A DNA stretch of 64,000 nt from CAYWWY01 sp964462525 (GCA_964462525.1 CAYWWY010000001.1:496001-560000), one strand, 5' to 3'; positions 1 to 8,955 are shown, counted from the stretch's first letter. Notes: generated by a model not told the origin, from the letters alone. Translations and numbers: made by a program.

Positions 1-2
1 AG

Positions 3-1379
3 CGGCCCAGTTCGGGGATAATAAAGTTCGGAGGACAGGAAGTAGTTATCAATTCTCCCCATAAAGCCATTGAAATGGGAATCGGGATGGTTCATCAGCA
101 TTTTATGCTTGTCCCCTCCTTAACGGTGGCAGAAAATGTGGTTTTGGGTATTGAACCGCGCAAAGGTTTGTCCATAAATATGGCGCAATCCAAAAAACTC
201 GTTGAAGAAGCTGGAGTTCAATATGGATTGCAGGTTCCTGTAGGGAAGAAAGTCAAGGATATTTCTGTCGGTATGCGCCAACGAGTGGAAATCATAAAAA
301 CATTAGTTCGAGGCGCCAATTTAATCATTCTAGACGAGCCTACAGCTGTTCTTACCCCCCAAGAAACGGTTGAGTTGTTTAAAGCGCTTCGATTATTGGT
401 TGAAAAAGGGAAAACAGTCATCTTCATTACCCATAAACTCAACGAGGTCAAACAGATCGCAGACCAAATCACGGTACTAAGAAGGGGAAAGGTAATTGGC
501 ACCGCTGAAGTTTCCGATGTAACCCAACAGGATATGTCCCGGATGATGGTAGGTAGGGACGTAGACTTAACGATAGAAAAAGATACCCCCAACCCAGGGG
601 ATCCAATACTATCTGTAGATAAGATTGAATTTGAGAGTGAAGATCATGTAAAAACCCTACAAGGTGTATCCTTTGCATTACACCGGGGAGAAATCCTCGG
701 GATTGCAGGAGTAGAAGGGAATGGCCAGACAGAGTTGATCCAAATCATTACCGGCTTAGGAAAGAGTACGGAAGGGACTATTCGGATTAAAAGGAAAGAT
801 ATCATAAAGACCTCCCCCGGAAAGATGCGAAAACTTGGGATGAGCCATATTCCTGCAGATCGAATGACAAAAGGAGTGGCTCTGGATACTTCGATCGAAG
901 AGAATATTGTATCCGATCGATTCCATAAACGCCCGTTCAGCTTTAAGGGAATGCTTTTCCCTCGTACGATTCGTTCTTTTGCAAGCAAAATGGTCAAAAG
1001 CTTTGACATCCGAACAGACAGTCCAAAGTCACAGTTGAAAATGTTATCGGGAGGAAACATTCAAAAAGTCGTGGTATCTCGCGAGTTCACAGCAGATGCT
1101 GAGATTATTATCGCCGATCAACCAACCCGCGGGATCGATGTAGGCGCTGCGGATTTTATCCGCAGGAGCTTGATCCAAGAACGCGACAAAGGAGTAGCGA
1201 TCCTTCTGATTTCAGCAGATTTAACGGAACTACTGGAAGTGTCTGATCGGGTTTTGGTCTTATACCATGGAGAATTCGTCGCTCACTTCCCAAAAGCCAA
1301 GGGTCTTACAGAAACAACCCTTGGAGAGTACATGCTGGGCATTCAGCGAATGACACTGGAAGAGATGGGGGAATGCTGA
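3..1379 (+). CDS. Nucleoside/sugar ABC transporter ATPase (BMP/YufO type), 5' partial
   Basis: Duplicated ATPase of the RbsA/YufO class that powers a BmpA-type importer of nucleosides or related sugars. The reading frame is open from base 3, so the N-terminus and first Walker A lie outside the window. Visible in the first half are the signature LSVGMRQRVEI and Walker B LIILDEPTAVLTP. The second half has a degenerate P-loop (GVEGNGQTE), as is usual for the second domain of this class, then LSGGNIQKVVVSRE and IIIADQPTRGIDVGA. The stop overlaps the next start (TGATG), so the ATPase and permeases are translated together. The substrate is inferred from the family only; no BmpA-like binding protein is visible here and it may lie upstream. 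Confidence 0.9.
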   Translation, partial: RPSSGIIKFGGQEVVINSPHKAIEMGIGMVHQHFMLVPSLTVAENVVLGIEPRKGLSINMAQSKKLVEEAGVQYGLQVPVGKKVKDISVGMRQRVEIIKTLVRGANLIILDEPTAVLTPQETVELFKALRLLVEKGKTVIFITHKLNEVKQIADQITVLRRGKVIGTAEVSDVTQQDMSRMMVGRDVDLTIEKDTPNPGDPILSVDKIEFESEDHVKTLQGVSFALHRGEILGIAGVEGNGQTELIQIITGLGKSTEGTIRIKRKDIIKTSPGKMRKLGMSHIPADRMTKGVALDTSIEENIVSDRFHKRPFSFKGMLFPRTIRSFASKMVKSFDIRTDSPKSQLKMLSGGNIQKVVVSREFTADAEIIIADQPTRGIDVGAADFIRRSLIQERDKGVAILLISADLTELLEVSDRVLVLYHGEFVAHFPKAKGLTETTLGEYMLGIQRMTLEEMGEC

Positions 1380-2539
1380 TGAAAAAAATGACTGTAAGCA
1401 ATCTTTTCCAGTTTTACCGGACAGCGATCGCGATCGGAATTGCTCTACTGCTTGGGTATATCATCATCCTGTTCACCCGATACCCGTCCGATCCTGCTTC
1501 CTTCATGGAAGGGATGAAAACAGCTTTCCATGAAGCCAACGAAGCCTTTCAATTCTTTATTCTTGGCCCATTGGTGCGTTGGCGAAGAGGGGTTGCTGAG
1601 TTTAACGAATCCGGGTTTGCCCAATGGATGAATGAAACAACCCCGTTAATTATCACGGGTCTAGCCATTTCTTTGGTCTTCTCTGCCAAACAGTTCAACA
1701 TTGGAGCTGAAGGACAACTTTTCATAGGCGCCGTTGCAGCTACTTTTGCTGCCGTTCACTTCCCCCAGATCCCATTTTTGCATCCCATTGTCGTAATTAT
1801 TGTCGCGATGATCGCAGGCGCGAGTTGGGCAGTGGTCCCGGGGATTATGAAAGCTAAGCTGCATGCTTCCGAGCTGGTGACATCGTTGATGATGAACTAT
1901 GTGGCTTTATTTATGGGACTATTCATGATCAAAACCTTTATTCGCGATACTACAGCCGGTTCTCTCGTATCTTTGCCCTTCGCTCCAACCTCCCGATTGA
2001 TTCTTATCAATGAGCGATACAGACTGCATATTGGGATCATTATCGCAGTTGTATCAGCCTTTATCGTTTGGTGGATCCTCAAACGAACCACATGGGGATA
2101 TAGAGTTCGACTAGTTGGTGACAATGAGCAGTTTGCTCAGTATTCCGGAATTCGAACTCGAAATACCATCTTCCAGGTTCAAGTGGTTAGTGGCGCTGTT
2201 GCGGGTATGGCGGGAACGATCGAATTGATCGGATATCATGGTCGTTTTTTATGGCTCTTTTCTCCAGGGTATGGATGGGATGGAATCATCATTGCTACGC
2301 TCGCTCGGAATAATCCTCTGTTTGTCTTGCTTGCGGCCTTTTTCTTTTCGTATATCCGAGTTGGAGCCAAAATTATGGGGCGGAATACGGATATTCCGCC
2401 AGAGATTGTCTCAATTCTTCAAGCGGCCATAATCCTTTTGGTAACTGCAGAGGCCTTCCTTTCTCGATGGAAGCAACGATCCATTGAGAAGAATGCCAGA
2501 CGAATGGAAGATACCCCTAAGGCGGAGGTGCAATTATGA
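1373..2539 (+). CDS. Nucleoside-type ABC transporter permease (YufP/BPD_transp_2)
   Basis: Inner-membrane permease of the BMP-type importer, 388 residues, with about nine hydrophobic segments and the family sequence LVTSLMMNYVALF near the middle. A long periplasmic loop follows the first membrane segment. Two starts are possible: ATG at 1373, which overlaps the ATPase end by 7 bases, and ATG at 1379, which shares one base with the stop codon. Its own stop overlaps the next ATG (ATGA at 2536). The pairing with a second, shorter permease of the same family is the standard YufP/YufQ arrangement. Confidence 0.9.
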   Translation: MLMKKMTVSNLFQFYRTAIAIGIALLLGYIIILFTRYPSDPASFMEGMKTAFHEANEAFQFFILGPLVRWRRGVAEFNESGFAQWMNETTPLIITGLAISLVFSAKQFNIGAEGQLFIGAVAATFAAVHFPQIPFLHPIVVIIVAMIAGASWAVVPGIMKAKLHASELVTSLMMNYVALFMGLFMIKTFIRDTTAGSLVSLPFAPTSRLILINERYRLHIGIIIAVVSAFIVWWILKRTTWGYRVRLVGDNEQFAQYSGIRTRNTIFQVQVVSGAVAGMAGTIELIGYHGRFLWLFSPGYGWDGIIIATLARNNPLFVLLAAFFFSYIRVGAKIMGRNTDIPPEIVSILQAAIILLVTAEAFLSRWKQRSIEKNARRMEDTPKAEVQL

Positions 2540-3483
2540 ATGATACACTTCGGGGGATTCTTTCTTGGGACTTTGTTGCTCAGATCATTCGGGTAACGAC
2601 CCCAATTATGCTATCTGCATTGGGGGCCCTCGTTGCCAGCTTGGCGGGTACTCCCAACATCGCTTTAGAAGGGACCATGTTGATGAGCGCTTTTGTCGGG
2701 GTTATTGTCAGCGGGTTTACAGCAAATCTATGGGTTGCATTAGTAGCGGGAATTGCCACAGGAGTTACTATGGCGTTGATCCTTGCGTATTTTTCCCTAA
2801 AGATGAAGACAGACATCATTCTCGCTGCAATCGCTCTCAATATCTTTGCCAGTGGTGGAACAATCTTTTTTCTGGCAACCCTTACCGGAGATAAAGGATC
2901 AAGCGCTTCTGTCCATTCTTTGGTATTTCCCAACATTCACATACCGATCATACAAGATATTCCCATTCTGGGGAAGATACTAAGCGGACACCATCTAATC
3001 ACCTACATCGCGATTATCCTCATCTTCGTTATTGGGTATATGCTTTACCGAACCCCATTGGGATTACGCATAAGGGCTGTGGGAGAGAACCCTCATGCAG
3101 CTGAATCTGTTGGGATCTCTGTTCACAAAACACAAACAATTGCTCTTGTCATCAGTGGAGCAATGGCCAGTCTTGGGGGTCTTTTTCTTTCCATGGGGTA
3201 TGTTTCCTGGTTTTCCCGAGATATGACCGCGGGCCGCGGGTTTATTGCTTTGGCTGCCCAAGCGCTTGGGGGCGCGAGCGCGATTGGAGTGGCATTGGGA
3301 TCATTTCTTTTCGGTTTTGCTGAAGCGCTATCTTATTCTCTCCAGTTTTTCCACATTCCGTACGAGGTCACTCAATCATTCCCGTTCTTGATCACGATTG
3401 GTGTTTTGGCAGTATACGCATACCTAAAATTACCCCATGTGCGAAAACGCAGGACCGGTGGGATCAATGTCTCCAAACGATAA
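2536..3483 (+). CDS. Nucleoside-type ABC transporter permease (YufQ/BPD_transp_2)
   Basis: Second permease subunit of the importer, 315 residues, with repeated hydrophobic helices. It carries TPNIALEGTMLMSAFVG near residue 35 and RAVGENPHAAESVGI near residue 180, both characteristic of the family. The start ATG overlaps the preceding stop (ATGA). The 3' end overlaps the flavodoxin-like gene by 17 bases, suggesting that the following gene is read from the same message. The role as YufQ partner follows from sequence family and order; the transported substrate is inferred. Confidence 0.9.
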   Translation: MNDTLRGILSWDFVAQIIRVTTPIMLSALGALVASLAGTPNIALEGTMLMSAFVGVIVSGFTANLWVALVAGIATGVTMALILAYFSLKMKTDIILAAIALNIFASGGTIFFLATLTGDKGSSASVHSLVFPNIHIPIIQDIPILGKILSGHHLITYIAIILIFVIGYMLYRTPLGLRIRAVGENPHAAESVGISVHKTQTIALVISGAMASLGGLFLSMGYVSWFSRDMTAGRGFIALAAQALGGASAIGVALGSFLFGFAEALSYSLQFFHIPYEVTQSFPFLITIGVLAVYAYLKLPHVRKRRTGGINVSKR

Positions 3484-4057
3484 AGCAATCGTAATTGTGT
3501 CGAGCGTATGTGGAAATACCTATCTCGTCGCTCGGGAATTTGTCGACGCGATTCAAAAAAAGGGGGCTGATGTCACATTCCGGCGAGTGGAACATACCGA
3601 TTTCGATGAATTGGCTCGAGATTTCCCGGTTGCTTCAGAATACTACGAACAGATCATGAGCATTCCTGTGGTTGAACCGGAGGACCTCTTGGAAAACGAC
3701 CTTGTGATCTTGGGTACCCCGACCTATTTTGGTAACATGAGTGGGGAAATGAAGCGGTTTTTGGATCGTACTTCCATCTTCTATCGAGAAGGAACCCTAG
3801 CGGGAAAGCATTTTATGGTCTTTACCAGTTCAGGAACTTCTGAAGGAGGTGCACACTTATGTCTCCAAACCCTTATCACGTTTGGTATGCAGATCGGGAT
3901 GATCCCTATACCCATCCCGCCTCCTCTTTGTATCTCGCACGATCTTTACGCATTTGGTTTAACTCACTATTCCGGAGAAATGGGCGACAAACGCCCAACC
4001 CAAAAATCCTTCGAAGCTCTTTCTTTATGGTTAGATTGGTTTTTTTCCCTTCGGTGA
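3467..4057 (+). CDS. Flavodoxin-like / NAD(P)H-dependent FMN reductase family protein
   Basis: Predicted FMN-binding cytosolic protein of about 196 residues. The start has a phosphate-loop-like stretch (VSSVCGNTYLVARE) and the middle has LGTPTYFGNMSGEMKRF, the second FMN loop of WrbA/flavodoxin-like proteins. The ATG at 3467 is preferred over an upstream GTG at 3437 because the flavin-fold beta-strand begins right after it and GGTGGG lies just upstream. It overlaps the permease gene by 17 bases and precedes a radical SAM gene by 52 bases. A flavodoxin-like protein could supply electrons to that enzyme, but this is inference. Confidence 0.75.
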   Translation: MSPNDKAIVIVSSVCGNTYLVAREFVDAIQKKGADVTFRRVEHTDFDELARDFPVASEYYEQIMSIPVVEPEDLLENDLVILGTPTYFGNMSGEMKRFLDRTSIFYREGTLAGKHFMVFTSSGTSEGGAHLCLQTLITFGMQIGMIPIPIPPPLCISHDLYAFGLTHYSGEMGDKRPTQKSFEALSLWLDWFFSLR

Positions 4058-4109
4058 GCTTTTCATTTCTTTCATACCGGACGAAGCAATCGGAAAAGGA
4101 ACCTGATTC

Positions 4110-5651
4110 ATGAAGGCTGCGATCATTGACGGTTATGTGGATGAACCGGCCCATTTGGGTGTACCTCCGTTTATTTCCGCATATGCGCGATATGCTCATG
4201 CTGTTTATGCCTATTTTGGGGTGGACGCCGCCTACTACACCATAGACCAAATCCGTGAAAAGGACCTTTGGAGTCAATTTGACCACTTGGATCAAATCAT
4301 GGTCATCGGGGGAACCACAGTACCGGGTAAGTACGTGGCAGGAAATCCCTTGCAATGGAAAGAGATTTCCATTCTTTCCCAATCCAACCCTCATCCTTTG
4401 CGCATCTTTTCAGGAACGATGACATTCGGATTCGCCAATCGAGGTCGATTGCGGACGATGCCGGTTCTTGAGGAACTTCGAAAAGCCTTTGATTGTGTAA
4501 TCACAGGAAACCTCGAAACCTTTCTCTTTCATCTATTGCATGGTGATAACCCAGAAGAATCGATCCCTCGAGAGGATTCGATTTTGCGCACTATAGCAGT
4601 CCATTTAGGCTCGCTTCTCCCCAAACATCCGTTGTTCCCGTATGTAATCAACGAGATCGAATTATCCACCGGATGTGAGCGAAAGGAGCACTGTTCCTTC
4701 TGCACAGAACCGGTCATCTATCCCGTTCATGCTCAAAGAACCCTTGCCTCTATACAGGATGAAATCCAATCCATCGCTGCTTATGGAGGAAGGTATTTGA
4801 GATTGGGTAGGGCCACCAATATTCTTGCTTATGGAGGCTCCGATCAAGGACCCAATCCCGAAACAATCGAGCATTTGTATCAGATGATTCGAGAATCCGT
4901 TCCCGGTTTGAAAGTCCTCCATACCGACAATGCCCACGTAGGCTATATGGCAAAGTATCCCAAAGCATGTCAGATGATTTTGGAGACCATCGCCCGATAC
5001 AACACTCCGGGAGATGGATTGTCATTGGGAATTGAAAGCTTTGATGAGCGGGTCTTGAAAAAGAACAATAAAGGCTTTTCGCGCCAGCAGGCTTTCGATG
5101 CGCTGAAAATGATCAACGCGATCGGTGCTATTCGAGAAAAAGGAATTCCCAAACTCCTTCCGGGGATCAACCTCCTTTTCGGATTAATCGGAGAGTCTCT
5201 TGATACCTATTCCATAAACCAAGAAGCGCTCCAGCTAATCTCCAAGCAAGCTTGGATGGTTCGAAGGGTAAATATCCGTCAGGCAATGATCTTTCCTGGA
5301 ACGCCACTTGCAAACCAAAAACCCCCGAAAAACAATCTGAAATCCCGCAACCGATTTTATCATTTCAAAGAATGGGTACGCAAAGAGTTTGACCACCCGA
5401 TGCTGAAAAAGGTCTTTCCCGAAGGCACACATATCGAAGAGGTGATCCCTGAGTATCATGATGGGATGATTACCTTCGGTCGTCCGTTAGGAAGCTACCC
5501 GATCCTCATAGGAATCAGAGAAAAAATTCCATTAGGAAGCCCGGTTAATGTTCAGGTTACCGAACATGGCTACCGATCCATTACCGGGGTTTTGGTCCCA
5601 TCAATTGGCGATTCTTGCGACTGCACAAAAGACGCGCGTAGTCGGATTTGA
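4110..5651 (+). CDS. Radical SAM protein with CX5CX2C cluster motif
   Basis: 513-residue protein. A roughly 170-residue N-terminal domain with alternating strands and helices (possibly a degenerate B12-binding fold) precedes a radical SAM core. The cluster cysteines are C189, C195 and C198 (STGCERKEHCSFCTEP), which gives CX5CX2C instead of the canonical CX3CX2C. The tail has LLPGINLLFGLIGES, consistent with a SAM-binding strand of the barrel. The C-terminal 80 residues include a possible TRAM-like or OB segment (GSPVNVQVTEHGYRSI). An RBS-like AAAAGGAA lies upstream of the ATG. The reaction is unknown. Position behind a nucleoside importer and a flavodoxin suggests modification of a nucleoside-related substrate, but nothing in the sequence proves this. 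Confidence 0.8.
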   Translation: MKAAIIDGYVDEPAHLGVPPFISAYARYAHAVYAYFGVDAAYYTIDQIREKDLWSQFDHLDQIMVIGGTTVPGKYVAGNPLQWKEISILSQSNPHPLRIFSGTMTFGFANRGRLRTMPVLEELRKAFDCVITGNLETFLFHLLHGDNPEESIPREDSILRTIAVHLGSLLPKHPLFPYVINEIELSTGCERKEHCSFCTEPVIYPVHAQRTLASIQDEIQSIAAYGGRYLRLGRATNILAYGGSDQGPNPETIEHLYQMIRESVPGLKVLHTDNAHVGYMAKYPKACQMILETIARYNTPGDGLSLGIESFDERVLKKNNKGFSRQQAFDALKMINAIGAIREKGIPKLLPGINLLFGLIGESLDTYSINQEALQLISKQAWMVRRVNIRQAMIFPGTPLANQKPPKNNLKSRNRFYHFKEWVRKEFDHPMLKKVFPEGTHIEEVIPEYHDGMITFGRPLGSYPILIGIREKIPLGSPVNVQVTEHGYRSITGVLVPSIGDSCDCTKDARSRI

Positions 5652-5723
5652 TTATCAGATCCCGATTTTTCGTCATAGTAAAGTAGGGTTTTCCTAAAGC
5701 AAAAAAGGAAAGGGGTTGATCGG

Positions 5724-6584
5724 ATGAAACGGACCGTCTTCATAGCGGCAACCTTTGTTTTTGCCATCACGATGCTTGTGGCGAATACGAATCCAATATC
5801 GAACGTAGATATGGTACTGGTTAAAGGGGGCGAATTCCAAATGGGCAATACCCGTGGAGACCCAGAAGGATATGAAGATGAATTGCCCATCCAAACAGTG
5901 TTGCTCACCTATGATTTTTGGATCGGACGCTATGAGTTGACCTTTGAGGAATACGACTCCTTCACCGATGATATGGGTTTGGAAAGAGCAAACGACATGG
6001 GTTGGGGTAGAGAACGACGTCCTGTGATCCAAGTCAGCTGGTACGACGCAATTGCGTATTGCAACTGGCTGAGTGAAAAGCATGGACTAAAACCTGCCTA
6101 CGATCAGGAAGGAACCTTGCTGGATATCTATGGAGAACCTACCTCTGACATTTCCCGTGTGGAAGGGTTTCGGCTCCCTACTGAAGCAGAGTGGGAGTAT
6201 GCTGGCAGAGGAGGCCATAAAAGTGAAGTGGACTATCGATATGCAGGTAGCAACGACATTGAAGAAGTTGCTTGGTATTGGTATAATTGGGGGATGGCTC
6301 AAGAAAAGACACAAGTCGTCGGAAGAAAGAAACCGAACGAACTCGGCTTATTCGATATGAGCGGAAATGTTTGGGAATGGTGCTACGATTGGTATGACAG
6401 AGAATACTACTCCGACGAGCCCAAAACCAACCCCATTGGCCCAGCCCAAGGGGAACGGAAGGTTCGAAAAAGCGGAAGTTGGTATTGGGTAGAGACCGTA
6501 TGCCGCTTGGCTTTTCGGTTCGGATATGAACCGGACAGACAGTTTATCAATGTAGGGTTCCGGATTGCGCGTACTGATTTGTAA
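5724..6584 (+). CDS. Secreted SUMF1 (FGE-sulfatase fold) domain protein
   Basis: 286 residues with an N-terminal signal peptide (positively charged MKR, then about 17 hydrophobic residues) followed by one FGE-sulfatase/SUMF1 domain: VKGGEFQMGN near 33-42, RLPTEAEWEYA near 150-160, GLFDMSGNVWEWC near 208-220, and terminal VGFRIAR. Active formylglycine-generating enzymes use a pair of cysteines near the end. Here only one cysteine (C260) is present in that region, so catalysis as an FGE is unlikely. Such exported SUMF1 proteins are common in spirochaetes and other diderms with unknown roles. A strong terminator follows. Confidence 0.85.
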   Translation: MKRTVFIAATFVFAITMLVANTNPISNVDMVLVKGGEFQMGNTRGDPEGYEDELPIQTVLLTYDFWIGRYELTFEEYDSFTDDMGLERANDMGWGRERRPVIQVSWYDAIAYCNWLSEKHGLKPAYDQEGTLLDIYGEPTSDISRVEGFRLPTEAEWEYAGRGGHKSEVDYRYAGSNDIEEVAWYWYNWGMAQEKTQVVGRKKPNELGLFDMSGNVWEWCYDWYDREYYSDEPKTNPIGPAQGERKVRKSGSWYWVETVCRLAFRFGYEPDRQFINVGFRIARTDL

Positions 6585-6611
6585 TCAATCAAACCAAAAC
6601 CGAATGCAAAC

Positions 6612-6640
6612 AAAAGGAGCAGGTGGTCCCTGCTCCTTTT
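6612..6640. terminator. Bidirectional Rho-independent terminator
   Basis: Perfect 12-bp inverted repeat: 6612-6623 (AAAAGGAGCAGG) pairs with 6629-6640 (CCTGCTCCTTTT) around a 5-base loop. A T-run follows on the plus strand, and the A-run gives T's on the minus strand. It lies between the convergent SUMF1 gene (plus) and the cysteine-rich gene (minus), so it can end both transcripts. Confidence 0.9.
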
Positions 6641-6662
6641 TATCGGTTCGGCTAATCGTTCT

Positions 6663-6818
6663 TCATGAATCATGACAATCACAATCATTGTGACATTCGC
6701 AATCGCAGTTTTCGTCGCATTCACCATCACACTTGCATCGTTCTTTCTTGCCATCCGGCTCATGACATTTGCAGGTATCTTTCTTCGTACATTCATTTTG
6801 ATCGCCTCTGCCGCCCAT
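6663..6818 (-). CDS. Small cysteine-rich metallothionein-like protein (51 aa)
   Basis: Short gene of 51 codons. The product contains 11 cysteines (10, 16, 18, 28, 30, 34, 38, 40, 42, 46, 48), three histidines (19, 43, 49) and about 15 acidic residues, with repeated CXC units (CKC, CKC, CDC, CDC). This is the composition of a metal-binding metallothionein-like peptide; there is no signal peptide. The start is supported by a consensus AGGAGG 8 bases upstream. It begins only 19 bases after the stop of the ABC-2 permease and is followed by a strong terminator, so it is the last gene of the arsR-ABC operon. Sequence similarity to named metallothionein families is not claimed; the metal-binding role is inferred from composition and context. 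Confidence 0.85.
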   Translation of the reverse strand: MGGRGDQNECTKKDTCKCHEPDGKKERCKCDGECDENCDCECHNDCDCHDS

Positions 6819-6837
6819 TCAGTTCACCTCCTCTCTT

Positions 6838-7578
6838 CTATTGAATCCACTTTCGTTTTATATTCATTTGGCTGATTGAAAAGAGCAATGCTGCAAATCC
6901 AATCAAAAGAAGGATATTGATCCAAGGGAGGATCATTCCAGCGCTGTTGATTCCTTCGTTCATCAAATCGGCGCCATAGGTCAAAGGCAAACAATATGAT
7001 ATGGGTTGAACGACTACGGGAAGACGACTGACGGGAAAAAACAGGCCAGAAAGGAAGATCATCGGGAATCGAAAAAAGTTTGAGTAGGTTTGGGCTTCGA
7101 AAACCTCATTTGCACTCACAGCAATTGTCAATCCCAAAAAAGTTGATGTTACAGAGGTCAAAAGCGCTCCGATAAAGACCAATGGCCAATGAACACTAGA
7201 TAGATCCGCAAAAAAAGAACCAAAAAATACAGGCCAAAATGCATTGAGCAAACCGAAAATAATAGCTCCTGATGTCTTAGCCAGAACCAAAGTGTTTAGT
7301 CCGATTGGAGCCAATAAAAGCCGGTCGAACGAACGACCCTTTCTTTCAAAAGTAATGGTAACAGAAAGCATTGATGTCGTGCCAAAGAGAATGCTCATCC
7401 CCATTAACCCCGGCAAGAGATTTCTGATTTCCATCGTTTCGGCATTGGGCAATCGGATGAATTGCATTAATGTCCAAGAAAGAGGGAAAATAATCCCCCA
7501 ACTGATATTGGGTGGTTTGAGGTAATAGTTTTTGATGTCTTTCCGCAAAATATTCCAAAAGGCAATCCAAGCCTTCAT
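6838..7578 (-). CDS. ABC-2 type transporter permease
   Basis: 246-residue inner-membrane permease with a cytoplasmic N-terminal helix and six predicted hydrophobic segments. It includes the ABC-2 hallmark FPMIFLSGLFFPVSRLP near residue 173. The start ATG overlaps the stop of the ATPase frame (ATGA), indicating translational coupling. It is the membrane half of an exporter controlled by the ArsR-type gene at the head of the operon. The family includes drug, lipid and metal-stress exporters. Given the regulator and the cysteine-rich neighbour, a role in metal or thiol-reactive stress is plausible but unproven. Confidence 0.88.
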   Translation of the reverse strand: MKAWIAFWNILRKDIKNYYLKPPNISWGIIFPLSWTLMQFIRLPNAETMEIRNLLPGLMGMSILFGTTSMLSVTITFERKGRSFDRLLLAPIGLNTLVLAKTSGAIIFGLLNAFWPVFFGSFFADLSSVHWPLVFIGALLTSVTSTFLGLTIAVSANEVFEAQTYSNFFRFPMIFLSGLFFPVSRLPVVVQPISYCLPLTYGADLMNEGINSAGMILPWINILLLIGFAALLFSISQMNIKRKWIQ

Positions 7579-8541
7579 TTTTTTCTTCCTTCCTTATCAT
7601 TTCTCAGTTTTTTGGCTTCGATACCGGTAACCTTTACAAACACATCTTCCAAAGACGGACGAACTTGCCTTGCTTCGAAAACAGAAACTCCCTGTTGGTC
7701 AAGATATTGGAGAATCGGGGATAAAGGAAATGGAAACCGAGATGAAAGTGTGCAGGTTTTATCACCACTCGGTTCCACTTGAAGATCGGGAAAATGGCGG
7801 GATAGCTTTTGAGTCATAAGAGATGCACCGGTGTCCAGAGCCAAAAGGATGCGATGCTCATTGTCTGCATACTGCATGAGCTGGTTAATCGATCCGGATT
7901 GTACAATGATCCCGTCAACAATGAAAGCAATTTGATCACAGGTTCGTTCCGCTTCTTCGATATAATGAGTGGTCAAGAACACGGTAGTCCCTTTCTCCTT
8001 GATCTCTGCAATCATTGTCCGAATCTGCCGCGCGCTCTCTACATCAATCCCTGTTGTGGGTTCGTCTAAAAAAAGAACCTTCGGATCATGGATGATTCCG
8101 GCTGCAATGGTGAGCTTTCTTTTCATTCCTTTTGAGTACTTTTTGTACGGACGGGTTCCCGCTTCGTCCAAACGAAAGGCCTCCAAAAGACTTTTCGCGC
8201 GTTTTTTACCGTTCAAATTTGCTGATCCCGTATAAAGAAGCGCAGAAACGCAGGTTTTCGAACCCGTCCATCTCATCATATAGATTGCTTTCGTCGGGAA
8301 CAACCCCAATAAACTGCTGGACTCGTTTGATATCTCGGATCCCGTCTATTCCGAATACTTTTACTGAACCCGAGGTTGGTCGTGATAACCCAGTGAGCAT
8401 GTTAATGGTCGATGTTTTTCCGGCCCCATTCGGGCCGAGAAAACCAAATACCTCCCCTTGATCGATGGAGAAAGAAATCCCATCGACAGCGCGCACATCT
8501 TCATAATGCTTCTTCAGATCCGAAACTTCAACAGATTTCAT
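7575..8541 (-). pseudogene. ABC-2 exporter ATPase, reading frame broken by one base near 8206-8235
   Basis: ATPase of a DrrA/CcmA-like exporter split into two frames. The N-terminal part (8541 down to the TAA at 8206-8208) has Walker A GPNGAGKTST. The second frame carries YSKGMKRKLTIAAGI (signature), VLFLDEPTTGID (Walker B) and TTHYIEEAERTCDQI. A single-base skip around ISKFER joins the two into a normal-length protein of about 320 residues. The area has runs of A, T and A6, so a sequencing or assembly indel is the simplest cause. True inactivation, or a +1 programmed shift at CGG-TAA, is also possible. The ATG overlaps the arsR stop (ATGA), with AAGGAGGG inside arsR as its ribosome-binding site. 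The coupled, intact permease suggests the gene is functional in the cell. Confidence 0.8.
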
Positions 8542-8921
8542 TGTCTGGGACCCTCCTTTTGCCTCATCGTTTCGGAACATTTATGGATCCTCGCACACCC
8601 ATTCGGGTTTTGAGAATCCTTTATTGGTTCATCACCTATTTGGCCAGTTTTTAAGGACCCTTCTGCAATATGATTGAGTTCCTTCCCAACCAAAGCAATC
8701 CGATCCCTTTGCACCCGATAGTGCATAAAACGCCCAGACCGTTCCCCAACCAAAAGACCGACTTCTTTCAATACTCGAATATGTTGGGAAATCGCTGCTT
8801 CCGACAAACGCAACTGACGAGCCAAAGCCCGAACACAATAATCTTGCTGGAGCAGCAACCGGATAATCTTTATCCTCGTTTCATCTCCTAGAGCTTTTAA
8901 AGAAGCAATCAAATGATCCAT
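8538..8921 (-). CDS. ArsR/SmtB-family transcriptional regulator
   Basis: 127-residue winged-helix repressor. The core has ALGDETRIKIIRLLL and a recognition helix within LSEAAISQHIRVLKEVGLL, followed by the wing (GERSGRFMHYRV). C29 lies where the first cysteine of the ArsR metal site normally sits (DYCVRAL). A non-conserved tail adds C109 and C115 flanking H113. Family members release DNA on binding metals or thiol-reactive signals. Here C29 plus the tail cysteines could form the sensor site, which is inference. It is the first gene of the operon, behind a near-consensus promoter, and its stop overlaps the ATPase start, so autoregulation is likely. Confidence 0.9.
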   Translation of the reverse strand: MDHLIASLKALGDETRIKIIRLLLQQDYCVRALARQLRLSEAAISQHIRVLKEVGLLVGERSGRFMHYRVQRDRIALVGKELNHIAEGSLKTGQIGDEPIKDSQNPNGCARIHKCSETMRQKEGPRQ

Positions 8922-8955
8922 AGCACTCCTCTTGTTTAAGATTGGGCTTGGTCAA

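Noticed and set aside
6407..6796. 129-codon minus-strand frame overlapping the cysteine-rich gene
   Set aside because: It crosses the terminator, runs antisense through the SUMF1 gene and lacks a ribosome-binding site. The cysteine-rich frame has a strong site and clear composition.
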